This document shows positions 1 to 10,136 of a stretch of DNA of 64,000 bases, piece by piece. A model generated the notes under the pieces. The model saw only the letters and a program-made list of their open reading frames with translations, did no database searches and was not told the DNA's origin. Where the stretch lies: assembly GCA_014529385.2 (NCBI GenBank), contig CM043958.1:85049525-85113524 (forward strand), read 5' to 3'. The position numbers were made by a program, and so were the translations under genes. Position 1 is the first letter of the stretch. Each line of letters opens with the position of its first letter. This stretch comes from Adiantum capillus-veneris (taxonomy: Eukaryota; Streptophyta; Polypodiopsida; Polypodiales; Pteridaceae).

Positions 1-2
1 CC

Positions 3-1320
3 GGGATTGCGGATGACTTTCCAGATAGCAGTCTTTTTAAAATCGATACAACACCGGAATGGTACGGCGAGGTCTTACATTTTCTATCTACTGGGCTGTA
101 CCCAGAGAAGGCATCTCCACTGCAGAAGAGGAGATTGCTGTTGAAGTCCAGGCCTTTCACTCTGATTGGGGACCAGCTCTACAAATCAGGACCAGATGGT
201 GTTCTGAAGCGTTGTGTCTTGCCTCATGAGGTGGAGCATATTCTGGAGGATGCCCACAATGGTCCCACTGGTGGCCATTACCCTGGTCACATCACCGCCC
301 AGAAGATTCTACAGAGTGGTCTATGGTGGCCCTACGTTTTTAAGGATGCAATAGCATATTCTATGGTTTGTGATGTGTGCCAGCGCTGTGGGCCGAAGCC
401 AAGTAAGCAATCCAACCATCCTCTGCAGGTCTCGATGGCGTGGCTACCTTTTGAGAGATGGGGCTTGGACTTTGTGGGTCCAATATATCCCCCGGCTCAA
501 CCAGGTAATCGCAAATATCTGCTAGTGGCTACAGACTATGCAACAAAGTGGGCAGAGGTAGTGGCGACACTAGATTGCACTGGCAATACAGTAGCCAAAT
601 TTTTATATGAAAATATTTTATGCAGATTTGGATGTCCCTTAGAGATCACCAGTGATAGGGGCAGTCATTTTGTCAATGACATGATCTCAACTTTGCTGGC
701 CAATTACAAGATTTTTCACCGCAAGTCGTGCTCTTATTACCCTAGAGCCAATGGGCAGGCCGAAAGCACCAACAAGGTTCTCATCACCCTCCTGCGGAAA
801 GCATGTCATCTCCATCCAGCATCATGGGCTCAGGTTGTGGGCTCAGGCTGTGCACGGCACTCTTTGGGCATACCTCACATCTTTCAAAGCAACAACGAAT
901 CACACGCCTTTTCAACTCGCTTTCGGTTTGGAAGCCATAGCTCCATTTGAGTTCAACTCCGGATCCCCTAGGGTGGGCAGTCTGCGTGCAAGTTGGGGCA
1001 TGGAATCTGCTTCTATATCCCGTCTCACCTTATTGGATGAAAGCCGCTGTTTAGCTTCACATGCTCTGCAAGCGGAGCAACTTCGTCGCAAAGCGTGGCA
1101 TGATCGCCACCTCAGAAAACCGAAAATAACGCAAGGCACACTAGTGCTACTCTATCAGGCAAAATATTTGAAAAAAGCAAAGAAGCTTGTTCCAGCTTGG
1201 CAAGGGCCCTTCGTGGTGGAAGAGATTTTACCTCAGGGGGCAGTCCAGTTAGTCACTCTAGAAGGCGTTCCCTTGCCACTGGTAAACGGATCAAGGATTG
1301 AGTGCTATCACTCACCCTAA
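3..1320 (+). pseudogene. Ty3/gypsy pol 3' end: integrase, frameshifted
   Basis: The reading frame is open from the left edge, so the gene continues upstream (RT and RNase H are not in the window). The segment shows the integrase zinc-binding HHCC region (GGHYPGH ... CDVCQRC, about 270-390). The catalytic core follows: first Asp in WGLDFVGP (about 465), second Asp in TSDRGSHF (about 655), Glu in ANGQAEST (about 750). Near 838 the frame breaks; the product resumes in another frame with LWAYLTSFKATTNHTPFQLAFG and ends at SRIECYHSP, stop at 1318-1320. In the family this enzyme inserts element cDNA into the genome. No chromodomain is visible after the core. The break makes this copy non-functional. 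Family assignment is secure; the lineage within Ty3/gypsy is not. Confidence 0.92.
825..850 (+). repeat. 13-bp tandem duplication that breaks the integrase frame
   Basis: Two near-identical 13-mers lie side by side (TGGGCTCAGGTTG at 825-837 and TGGGCTCAGGCTG at 838-850). Thirteen is not a multiple of three, so the duplication moves the integrase from one frame to the next at exactly this point. It looks like a replication or reverse-transcription slip. Confidence 0.85.
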
Positions 1321-2125
1321 TTATATACACATCTACGATGATAGCTATCCCAACACCATATGATTATTCCCTCCTCAGTTCGGTATTTCTCCCTGGCTTA
1401 CCATTTTCCCCTCTTCTAAAATCTTCCTCATGACAGCTCTTATCTTTCAAAACTCCCCTTGTTTCAATGCATGCATCAGTTACTGTTGTTCTGTCTCTGT
1501 CGCTGCTCCCCCTCTATAATTTCCGAGGTTCAAGTCTCATCGAATAGATCTTTTGATTATTGGATATTGTTCGACGATTAAACCAGCTCAACTGCCTCTC
1601 TCTTTTCCGTCTCTAATTTTTACAAGCACTCTCTCACCATCAAATCCTTCTGGGACTATCTCTTGTGAAAGACTCCTCAAATTGATTCAGTACCGATGTT
1701 TTCCTCCTGTCAATTGGAGCCCGTTCTGGTTAATGAAACCCCATAGCCGAAAAGATAAGGCCTAAATCGTTATTCTCTATCTCTGACAGCATTTATATCT
1801 GGCTCTCTATCTAAACCTTGTTCTTTCTTTTCCCCCGCACTGTTCTTGCTTACTGAGCCCCTTGTCGTCTCTTAACCTGCCCCACATTCTCTCCTCCTAC
1901 TGACCCACATTCTCTCCTCCTACAGAGTTCCAATCCTGAACATGCTTGAATGCGTCTTTTTGCCATGTCTCAAGTTTTATATCACCTAACAATGCCTCGT
2001 AGACATCCACATGGAGATCTTCTTTAGATGAATTGGCACTTCTTACAGCAAAAAGGCATCTTCATACCGTTTGTTGCCCACCAATTGTCTTACATTTTCA
2101 ATAAGCCTCATCTCATAACTGCTTT
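1321..2125. other. Spacer, pyrimidine-rich, no gene seen
   Basis: Between the integrase stop and the minisatellite I see no ORF with family features. The strand is rich in C and T (many CTCTCTCC and TTTTCCCC runs). If the next ORF belongs to the same element, this would be the inter-ORF spacer. Confidence 0.5.
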
Positions 2126-2790
2126 TTGTCGAATGTGGCTGCCCCCTCACCATTCACCACTAATTTCCCTCGCCCTAGTCCCCTGTCAACCCCTCGCCCC
2201 TCCAGCCCTCGCCCTCGACCTTCCCCTGTCGACCCCTCTCCAGCCCTCGCCCTCGCCCTCGCCCCATCCTTCATAATTCGCCCCAGCACAACAGAATTCG
2301 CCCCAGCCTACCCTTGTAAAATCCGCCCCAGCCAGCACAACAGAATTCGCCCCATCCTTACTCAAATTCGCCCCAGCACAACAGAATTCGCCCCTGCCCT
2401 ATTTTGGATTCGCCCTACCCAGTTCCCTCTCAGCCAAGTGGATTCGCCCCTACCCTATTGCATTCGCCCCTACCCAGTTCCCTATTGAATTCGCCCCAGC
2501 CAAAAAAATTTCGCCCAGGCCTTATTGGATTCGCCCCAGCCCTTTTGGATTCGCCCAGGCCTTATTGGAATCGCCCCAGCTCCCATGCCTCAAATTCGCC
2601 CAAGCCTTATTAATTTCGCCCCAGATAACTTACTCGCCCTACCCTAACTTACTCGCCCCAGCCCTAACTTCATTCGCCTATCACCTCTTGATTCGCCCCT
2701 ACCTACCCAATCGCCCCTATACCCAATCCTCAATCGAATCCTCTCGCCCAGCCCCACCCTAAATCGCCCCAGCTCCCCTTCTGTCCAACC
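2126..2790. repeat. Degenerate TTCGCCCC minisatellite
   Basis: A core of ATTCGCCCC followed by AGCC, TACCC or AGCACAACAG recurs more than twenty times with variable spacing (mostly 12-22 bp). The left part (2160-2270) is a simpler CCTCGCCCT array. The plus strand is almost purine-free over long stretches. Proline-rich ORFs crossing it are by-products of the repeat. Confidence 0.85.
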
Positions 2791-2914
2791 TCTGCCTAGC
2801 CCAATCCCAAATCGTTTCTATACTCCTCTTGGTCTGCATTGACTGATCGTGGTGCTTTTCCATCACTGGGTCTACTCAACTGCTCACTGTTTTGTCATCC
2901 ACCCGGACCTCACC

Positions 2915-5065
2915 ATGGCAGGAGGTAGCAAGCAACAGGAGAAACATCCAGAAGGAAGTAGCAAGAGAAAGGTAGAGTTGAAGAAGAGGAAAGCTCTGGT
3001 TGCAGAATCAGAGAGCGAAGCAGAGGAAGTATCTGCAAGCAGCAGCCATGGCATAGATGACTTTACCTCCAATGACCCAAGTGATGAGAGCTACAAAGCA
3101 GACTCAGCAGCATTTGATGATTCAGATGTAAATTCCGAGTCAGGTGCTTCCAGTGATCAGGAGGAACATTCAAAAGTGGCTCAGAAGAAAGGAAAGCAGC
3201 CAATCATCACTCATGAAATCAAGAGGCCTGCTTCTTCGAAAAATCGCACAGCATTCTCATTAAATTTTTATATGCAGCAACCTCGACCATCTCTCAGTGA
3301 GGTGCTTTCGACTGCTCAGCTACGGACTCTGGGCCTCACAACATTGGCTGATGCAGATTTACCTGATACGGTTCCAGCAGAGATGATACATCAACTGTTG
3401 AAAGACTTTCCAAAGGTCCGGGGCCACAAGCTAACAGCTACAAGGCTTGGCCATGCCATAAGTATGACCAACTTTTCAGTTGTGAAGCCTACTACTCGCA
3501 CTTTCTCTTTGCTATCCAAGGATGCGACAATTCAAGCATGTCAAGAGCTACTGAGTTCGGATCACCCGGATTATGAGCGAAACAGACGGCTTCTCGCAAT
3601 CTTCAAGTATTACTTTCTGGCTCGAGATGCCAAAGAAGACAAGGAAAAAACTGATCTTCTCACTACCTTCTCCCACTGCGACGGGCTCTACTGTTTAATC
3701 CACACTATCCCTTGTGGATTCCACCAGATTCTCTTCAGCTCTTTGCAGACTAGGGCTAAAAGATTTCGGGCCCAAGTGCAGTTTGTACAGTTAAGTTTTA
3801 AATGTTTTGCGGCACCTCTCTTGGCATGGGTCATAAACATACCTATTAACCCAAATGAAGTGGATGAGGAGCAAGGAACCTCGAAAGGGAAAAGGAAATC
3901 CGTGAGCATGCAGGTTGATCCCACAGTCACCAAGAAAAAGAAGATCAAGGCGAAAGTGGTGAAGGATACAGTGAAGTCTCTACTCTCCTTGCCAGTTTCT
4001 GAGAGCCAGCAGACTAGGGTACATTTTCAGTGTCACACGTCTACTTCTACCCCTGGTTCTGCTGTGCCGGCGCCAGTGTCTACTGCCGCTCCTCAGGACA
4101 CGATGGTCACTTCACCCATACAGGATCCTCTTCCTTCTTCTCCCATCTTCACTCATACACCGGTCAACATATCTCTCTCTCCACCTACAACAACAATCTT
4201 AGAGGCACCCACTACACCAGTTGTACCTACTTCTAGCTCGCCGGTTGTGCCACATGTGCGCCCTCCAGCATCACATGCATCTGAGGGATCTTCAGGTATG
4301 GCCGACTCCACTTCTCTGTTTCAGCTTTCAGAGAAGTTACTTCAGGACTCCAGAGCTGCTATTGCCACCATCGAGCTAGGCACAGAGCAGCTAGCTGCAA
4401 CGCACCAATGTCACTCCGCCACATACGCAGCTATGGAGGGATCTCTGCGAGTTGTAGAGAGTGCCATCGCAGATCGAGATGCAACGATTTTTGCACTACA
4501 GCAAGCATTGAAGATAAATTCAAGGATTATTGATGACCTAAAAGCACAGGTGCCAGGATTTCAAGAAATGCTTATGTATGGTAACAGGCCTACCCAGGCT
4601 CCTGTGGGATATGGATGGACTGGGCCAGGGATACAGGTCCAGAATCCAGCAGGCTTTGCAGCACCAGCAGGTCCCTCTCAGCCCTCTCAGCAGTTCATGG
4701 GACACTACCCAGCTGGTCCCTCTCAGCCCTCTCAGCAGTGCATGGGACACTACCCACAGCCCCAGTTCCAGTACTTTACTCAGCAGGGGTCTCAGGTCCA
4801 GATGCCACCCATTCAGAGTCAAAGTGTTCCTTGCTATGACAGTGTTGTTGGTGCACACCGCCATGGTTGTGTTACTAGGCATCCGGAGTTCACTTCAGGG
4901 CAGGTGCTTCCATCCGCTGTGCAGCAGATGGCTGCTCAAACCACAAGAAGCCAAGTTATGCAGAGCACAGTCCAGCAACCGCATCGTTACACAATCGATC
5001 TGATGGCTCCTCCCGATCCGGATACTTCTGGAGTAGCAATGGCGACGACACTTTCCCTTGGGTGA
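2915..5065 (+). CDS. Intact 716-residue ORF, possible extra 3' ORF of a Ty3/gypsy element
   Basis: I do not recognise this protein with certainty. The ATG at 2915 sits in a good plant context (CACCATGGC); the frame is open 22 codons further upstream. Seen in order: an acidic/serine-rich N-terminus (residues about 20-110); a compact central region (about 120-330); a basic KKKKIKAK patch; a Pro/Ser/Thr-rich linker; a helical stretch likely to form a coiled coil (about 470-570); and a Gln/Pro-rich tail with a 15-residue unit (PAGPSQPSQQ-MGHY) twice in tandem near 4664-4753. It follows the broken gypsy integrase on the same strand, the place where Tat/Athila-type elements carry an extra env-like or 'plant transposon protein' ORF. 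The central region recalls that class only loosely. It has no stop or frameshift although the upstream pol does. A captured or host gene is the alternative. Confidence 0.6.
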   Translation: MAGGSKQQEKHPEGSSKRKVELKKRKALVAESESEAEEVSASSSHGIDDFTSNDPSDESYKADSAAFDDSDVNSESGASSDQEEHSKVAQKKGKQPIITHEIKRPASSKNRTAFSLNFYMQQPRPSLSEVLSTAQLRTLGLTTLADADLPDTVPAEMIHQLLKDFPKVRGHKLTATRLGHAISMTNFSVVKPTTRTFSLLSKDATIQACQELLSSDHPDYERNRRLLAIFKYYFLARDAKEDKEKTDLLTTFSHCDGLYCLIHTIPCGFHQILFSSLQTRAKRFRAQVQFVQLSFKCFAAPLLAWVINIPINPNEVDEEQGTSKGKRKSVSMQVDPTVTKKKKIKAKVVKDTVKSLLSLPVSESQQTRVHFQCHTSTSTPGSAVPAPVSTAAPQDTMVTSPIQDPLPSSPIFTHTPVNISLSPPTTTILEAPTTPVVPTSSSPVVPHVRPPASHASEGSSGMADSTSLFQLSEKLLQDSRAAIATIELGTEQLAATHQCHSATYAAMEGSLRVVESAIADRDATIFALQQALKINSRIIDDLKAQVPGFQEMLMYGNRPTQAPVGYGWTGPGIQVQNPAGFAAPAGPSQPSQQFMGHYPAGPSQPSQQCMGHYPQPQFQYFTQQGSQVQMPPIQSQSVPCYDSVVGAHRHGCVTRHPEFTSGQVLPSAVQQMAAQTTRSQVMQSTVQQPHRYTIDLMAPPDPDTSGVAMATTLSLG

Positions 5066-6298
5066 CAGGACTGTGCTCTTGCCCCACCTTTCATTGTACA
5101 TATAGTTACTTTTGCAATTTCATTCAGTGTTTGGCTCACCGAGACGGTGACCAATCTTGTGGCGGGCAACCTGTAGCAGGCTACAGTGTCACTGCTACAG
5201 GACACAGTTACAGTTAGTATAGTTAGTATAGTTGGTCTGGTCTGTTCACCCTCGACACCCCCATTTGTACCTATGAGTCCTGGGCTGGAGTTGAGTGTGC
5301 TGCCACGCCAGAGTCTGTACATGGTTCTTTGAGATAGTCAAGTCCACATGTTCTGGTCGACTGTTGTGTCTTTGTCGTTCTGTTGTTATCCGTTGTTCTG
5401 TTGTTATCCATTGTTTCTGTGTTTCATTTGAGTGAGTTTCCATCTGTCGAGTGAGATTGTCACGCACATTGCACTGAGGGACACCCACACTGTAGAGAGC
5501 ACGACACATTATCCGCGCTACACCTCCTGATCCCATTCCTCATCCTATCAATGGCCTTCTTCACCATCTCAACGGTGAAAAAAGCAGAAGTGCGTGGGCC
5601 TAGATCGGGGGGGTCGGGAAGGGGCAGTTGTCCAAGAACGTTTCCTCGTGATTGAAGGCCGCAAAAGGAGAGGGGGAGAGGAATAGAATTTTGAGGATTT
5701 TTTTTTTTTGTCTCTACGCATGCAGGTTTTCTCTCTCTACGCTTTCTCTCTCTACGCTTTTTGTTTCTCTCTCTCTACGTTTTCTTTTTCTCCACTTTCT
5801 CTCTCTACGCTTTTTATTTCTCTCTCTCTACGTTTGCTTTTTCTCCACTTTCTTCATTCTGAGTACCACAGAGGCAGAGGGGACACCACCACCACAGAGC
5901 TCGGTTCCCACCCATACACACACCAGCGGTACTCTCATTGATCGAGCTATAGAGTTAGGGAGATCAAGACGACCGTGACTGAGGAGGGGAGCCACGCAGC
6001 ACCGGCGGAGATTGCGGCAGAGGATCCACAGGATTCTAGCACGACACCCAGAGTGTCGATCAGGATAGGCTTCATGCTACTGCTATATTGTATCATGGTG
6101 ACACTTATCCCCACTTTGTACCTTTATGGCATGATACCATTGCTCAGCCTACCAGCCACCCATAGGAGTCGGTAGCACTCCTATCAGTTCTTTGTTTGTA
6201 GTTTTCTTTGTTTGTACCTACCTAGACTTGGTACTAGACTCATCATTGTAATCAGTTGGTCTCATAGGTCATTTTGGCCTTTTGTAGACATTAATATA
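5066..6298 (+). other. Region after the ORF: possible PPT and 3' LTR
   Basis: A purine tract (5664-5690, AAAAGGAGAGGGGGAGAGGA core) is followed by a CT-rich tandem stretch built on TCTCTCTCTACGCTTT (about 5715-5850) and then AT-rich sequence to 6300. This order (ORF, polypurine tract, non-coding) fits a 3' LTR, but the partner LTR lies outside the window, so neither border can be confirmed. The short ORFs here have no recognisable content. Confidence 0.35.
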
Positions 6299-6334
6299 TC
6301 ATTTCATTTCTATGCACGGGGTAGCAAGGATGGG

Positions 6335-6492
6335 GAGCATGAGGGGGTGGGGCTGCAGGGAGAGCGCGAGGGGGACGGGGGTGCAGGGGGGCGGGGCAGT
6401 AGAGGGAGAGAGGGAGAGAGCGCGAGGGGGGCGAGGCAGCAGAAGGGAGAGCACGAGAGGGGCAAGGTAGCAGAGGGGAGAGCGCGAGATAC
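6335..6492. repeat. GGGAGAGCGCGAGGGG purine-rich minisatellite
   Basis: Units close to GGGAGAGCGCGAGGGGG-CGGGGCAGCAGA repeat about five times with variable length. The plus strand is nearly all purine plus C. Minus-strand ORFs through it are low-complexity. Confidence 0.8.
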
Positions 6493-6529
6493 CACTCCAA
6501 GGTAAGTGTAAGCATCTGTATACTCCACC

Positions 6530-7185
6530 ATCTCCTGGTTGTATGTGAATGCGGGTGCTGACCTCCCGATCCCAATCCTCATCATCGGTAAGGGACAGCT
6601 GTCCAAGAACTGTGTACAAAGATGATGCGTATTGGCCCCAGGCCTCTGTGGAGGTAATGGCAGGGGGGGGAGAGTGCTCATGAAAGAGCCACCATGCCTC
6701 ACGTGAGTCCTGACTCAAGAATAGTTGGTATAGATCTTGCTCTAGTTGAGCCAAAAAAGCCCTCTTCTTCGGCCGCACTAGGCGTTGGAAGTCAATCTGT
6801 GACTGTCTATGAATGATGTCCCCTAAAAGCACCTCCCTCTGAAGTCAGGCTCTAGTCTCGCAGCATTCGTCATCATACCAGCTGTTCTAGGGCATACTCC
6901 CAGAACGGCATCTCTGCTCAGGCTGGGTGTGCTGGTATGCATCTGCTGCTGCATCATGTAATGTCCGTGTCAACATAGCAGTAAGCTCTTCTAGAGGTCA
7001 CCCTGGCTCCTCAGTGCACAGGCGCCTGTGCGTGTAAATCCCATCTATGTATACAGAGTCCGTCTCCCTCGTGAAGGTGTAGCAAGTAGGGGCTACTGCC
7101 CGTGGCCTGTGTGCTACACTAAACTGGAAAGAGATGGACCATGCCACACCAACAGGTCTGGGCCCAATGGTGAGATCCTGGATTC
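6530..7185 (-). pseudogene. LINE-like (non-LTR retrotransposon) remnant between endonuclease and RT
   Basis: On the minus strand, discontinuous frames contain NSWYDDECCETRA, then QREVLLGDIIHRQ, FQRLVRPKKRAFLAQLEQDL, SREAWWLFHEHSPPPAIT and WGQYASSLYTV. The W(F/Y)DDEC...R motif, followed by a basic helix and a 'PPAIT...W..Y...LY' segment, is the usual linker between the endonuclease and reverse transcriptase of plant LINEs. At least two stops interrupt it and RT motifs are absent, so it is a truncated fragment that runs into the purine minisatellite on its 3' side. A different multi-copy gene family cannot be excluded. Confidence 0.45.
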
Positions 7186-7188
7186 TAG

Positions 7189-7206
7189 AGAGAGAGAGAG
7201 AGAGAG
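7189..7206. repeat. (GA)n microsatellite
   Basis: Nine GA units, next to the LINE-like remnant. Confidence 0.9.
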
Positions 7207-7816
7207 TCAATATTATAAGGGGATGGTTCAATACAAGATTTCAATTTGCAGGATGCAGATGTGAAGCAACAGTTTGAAGATGAGTCAAGTGAAGATGAGG
7301 GAGACAGCGACATTCTCAATATTGAGATCACTGGAAGCATGTACTCTAGGAAGGAAGATACAAAAAAGGAAAGCTGAAACTCTAAAGATGAGTTCTCAAG
7401 GTAATTACCACCATCAGGAAGGAGGCGGGACATAGCCAGAGTAAGATAATCAAATTTGTCGGAACATGATCCACACCATCCAAAATGACCTGAGGGAGAG
7501 ACACAATAAGGTTATGACAAAGAGAACAAGCAGGGTTTTTGTCTACAATCAGAAAAGCAATCAAAACTCGTGATTCCTGCTCGAATATGCAGTGGGGACT
7601 GCTAGGCTCTAAACAAAAGGTTGAGTGGACTGTGGATGGCTGTCGATTGCTGCTAAGCTAAGTGCACCAAGCAAGCAAGAACAGAGCAGATGCTGATTTT
7701 CCCGAGACTATTCTTGCTTATGACGGATTTATTGACAGCTGCTGATGGTACGTTAGGGAAAGTTGTGTTCATAATACTTCACAATGTCTTATCTCACCAC
7801 TATCTCACAATGTCTT
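7207..7816. other. Spacer with no recognisable gene
   Basis: Mixed-composition sequence. I see no conserved motif on either strand and only short ORFs. Confidence 0.5.
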
Positions 7817-8207
7817 TTTGCAGATTGGCACTTGAGAAGGGAAGTACATGAGCTCAGTCCTGCTGGGCGCAGCAGTTGAGTTACGCACAGCGGAGGCCTC
7901 CGCTGTGCCTGCATCGCAGGACGAAGGAGCAGCTGGAGCATGATTTGTCTCTAGGACAAGTGTTGCACTTCCTGTTTGCAAAAAGACATCAAGCAGCATT
8001 CTTCTTATTATAGAGAAGCAATTTCCTCTTGCAGATTGGCACTTGATAAGGGCAGCACATGAGCTTGGTCCTGCCGATGGCGGTTAAGCAACGGTGGAGG
8101 CCATGCCTGCATCACAAGACAAGGAGCAGCTGGAGCACGTTACGTCTCTAAAGCAGGACAAGTGTGGCACTTCCTGTTGGTAAAATGGCATCAAACAGCA
8201 TTCGTCT
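7817..8207. repeat. Diverged direct repeat, two copies of about 180 bp
   Basis: The block starting TTGCAGATTGGCACTTGA at 7817 recurs at 8039. Shared landmarks follow in the same order: ACATGAGCT, GGTCCTGC or similar, CCTGCATC, GGAGCAGCTGGAGCA, GACAAGTGT, CACTTCCTGTT, CATCAAGCAGCATTC or close. Offset is about 222 bp. The copies differ by many substitutions and small gaps, so the duplication is old. Confidence 0.8.
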
Positions 8208-8725
8208 CATACGCCAATTTCTTGCCATATAGAGAAGCAATGGGCAGCAATCAGTGGTTATAGTTAAGAGAGTTTCAAAGATGGTGATGTCAAGCTACAC
8301 AGAGCTAACATGAAAGTAGGAAGCTCCCATGAAGGTAAAGCATGGACTATTCATTTCATTACAGCCATGATTAGGCTCATTTCATTACAGCCATGATTAG
8401 CATCTTCATGATTAGTATCATGATGTGCATGAATGAGCTTTCCATGTCCCTCTCCCAGAGATAAATTTATTGAGAGAACGGAAGTCACAGCCTTTGCCAA
8501 TTCAATACCCAGTTTAAAGTAAGAGATCAAAGTTTTTTTGTTTTAAAGATTTTTGACTTAACTTACACGAAACATTGGGACTCTCAACTTCTTGATGGAT
8601 GAATTTCCAATCGCCTCTTCTGTGCAAGGGCACTTGAAAAGTAGATTTCACTTGTATGATTCTTTAACTAAAGAGAATATAATAGTTCAAAAAGCGCCCT
8701 TTAGCATGTTTTTCCTTCTATATTT
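8208..8725. other. AT-rich spacer
   Basis: No gene seen. A 26-bp phrase (CATTTCATTACAGCCATGATTAG) is repeated in tandem at about 8353-8402. Confidence 0.5.
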
Positions 8726-9191
8726 TAGGGAAGATACCCCTCTAATTTGTGGAATCTCCCAAAATTGCCCTCAAATTTCAAAAATTCCCAAAATACCCTT
8801 GTATCTATTTTGGTTGTAATTTTCAAGATTTTCTAAACTTTATTCCTTTTTTACAGTTGAGATTCGTATGTGTGTGCTTAGCATGTCATTTGTCACAAAT
8901 TATCTGGCAAAAAAGGCAATTATGTCTAAAAATAATGAAGGAATTCATCTCGAAAGCCTACATAACCAACTCAAATCCTAGTTTTAGCATCTTCTATTAG
9001 TCTTCTTATGAAAAGCTGCTCTTTCAATCTTTAGAGATATTTAATCTCAGAACCACGGGTACTTTGGGAATTTTGGAAAATTTGAAAGGCATTTTGGGAA
9101 TTTATGACAAAACATTGGGGATACTTTGGGAATTTTTTGAAATTTGAGGGGTATTTTGGGAATTTTTACAAATTAGAGGGGTATTTTCCCT
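8726..9191. mobile_element. Foldback/MITE-like element with ~75-bp inverted arms
   Basis: The left arm (8726-8800) begins TAGGGAAGATACCCCTCTAA and the right arm (about 9118-9191), read in reverse complement, begins TAGGGAAAATACCCCTCTAA. Both continue through TTTGT, CCCAAAATTCCC-like and CAAATTTCAAAAATTCCC motifs. Outside these arms the flanks do not match. The centre is AT-rich and non-coding, and the inner side of the right arm carries further GGGAATTTT iterations. Size and arms fit a non-autonomous inverted-repeat element. I could not settle the target-site duplication. Confidence 0.7.
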
Positions 9192-10010
9192 ATGTTTTAA
9201 CATGTAGGGTGATGTTGGGAGTTATCCTTAAAGCTGCATGTCTCTATATAGCCCTTTTGAGTTTCCATGGCCTACTTTCTTAGCTCAGGCACCCTATTGG
9301 TCTTTTTTTGTTTTAGTTTGCCAGTTAGAAGTCGACATTCCACTTTGCTATTTGTCACAAGGTTTGGAGCTTCAAGTTCTAAACTTGATTTGCACTATCT
9401 TTCTATGTGGTTTTGTTGCCTCTTTGATGTTTACCTCCATCTCCATGAAGATTTTTACAGCAATAACTTACAAAATCTTTGTACAAAAAGTCTTAACACA
9501 TAATGAATTCTTTGTTAAATCCAAAGCATGTGAATCACTAGCAAGGATCATGAATCCACCAATGATTCAATTGAAAAGCTCTAATAAACTGATACAATAT
9601 GAGTAAGGTTCCTGGACCTCATAAGGTATATTGATAACTACTAGTCCCATGCATTACGATAGCTTCTCTGCTTTTAGATAGAGGCTACCTATACATGATA
9701 ATAAGCAATGTGTATATCTTCTGGAAGTGATGTCTTTTCACATGTAATTTTGGTGCTCTATGAGAAGTCTAGTCAAATGTTAAGCCTCGTTCCTTTCATA
9801 TCATTATGCAGAGAATTAGTGTAAATCAACATGAATTTGTAACCAAATATCTATTTATACTCATCTATTTTTATAAAATGTAAAGATCATTATGTTGTGT
9901 ATTATTTTAAATCAACATAAAACTCTTATATTTTTTAACAAAAATTAGGCATTGCAAACTATGAATTCACTTTGCAAAAGTACCAGGCTTTCATACTATT
10001 CATGTGTTCT
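9192..10010. other. AT-rich spacer with one unrecognised ORF
   Basis: An ORF of 122 codons (9238-9606, plus) is hydrophobic in its middle (LNLICTIFLCGFVASLMF) but resembles nothing I know. Codon use does not stand out from the surrounding AT-rich DNA. I treat it as chance. Confidence 0.4.
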
Positions 10011-10136
10011 ACTTATAACCCCTGAAAGCCTTTGGATTTCCTTACATTAAATGTCAAATCAGCATCAACATTTACTTATAACCCCTGAAAGCCTTTTGAT
10101 TTCCTTACATTAAATGTCAAATGAGCATCAACATTT
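10011..10136. repeat. 63-bp tandem duplication
   Basis: ACTTATAACCCCTGAAAGCC starts at 10011 and again at 10074. The two 63-bp units differ at only a couple of positions, so the duplication is recent. Confidence 0.9.

Noticed and set aside
2028-2762. Proline-rich ORFs
   Set aside because: They come from the TTCGCCCC minisatellite; several frames are open at once.
6299-6530. C-terminal part of the minus-strand ORF beyond the LINE-like segment
   Set aside because: It translates the purine-rich minisatellite (Pro/Leu/Ser runs) and is not part of a conserved protein.
9238-9606. 122-codon ORF as a membrane protein gene
   Set aside because: No family features; composition equals the surrounding AT-rich DNA.
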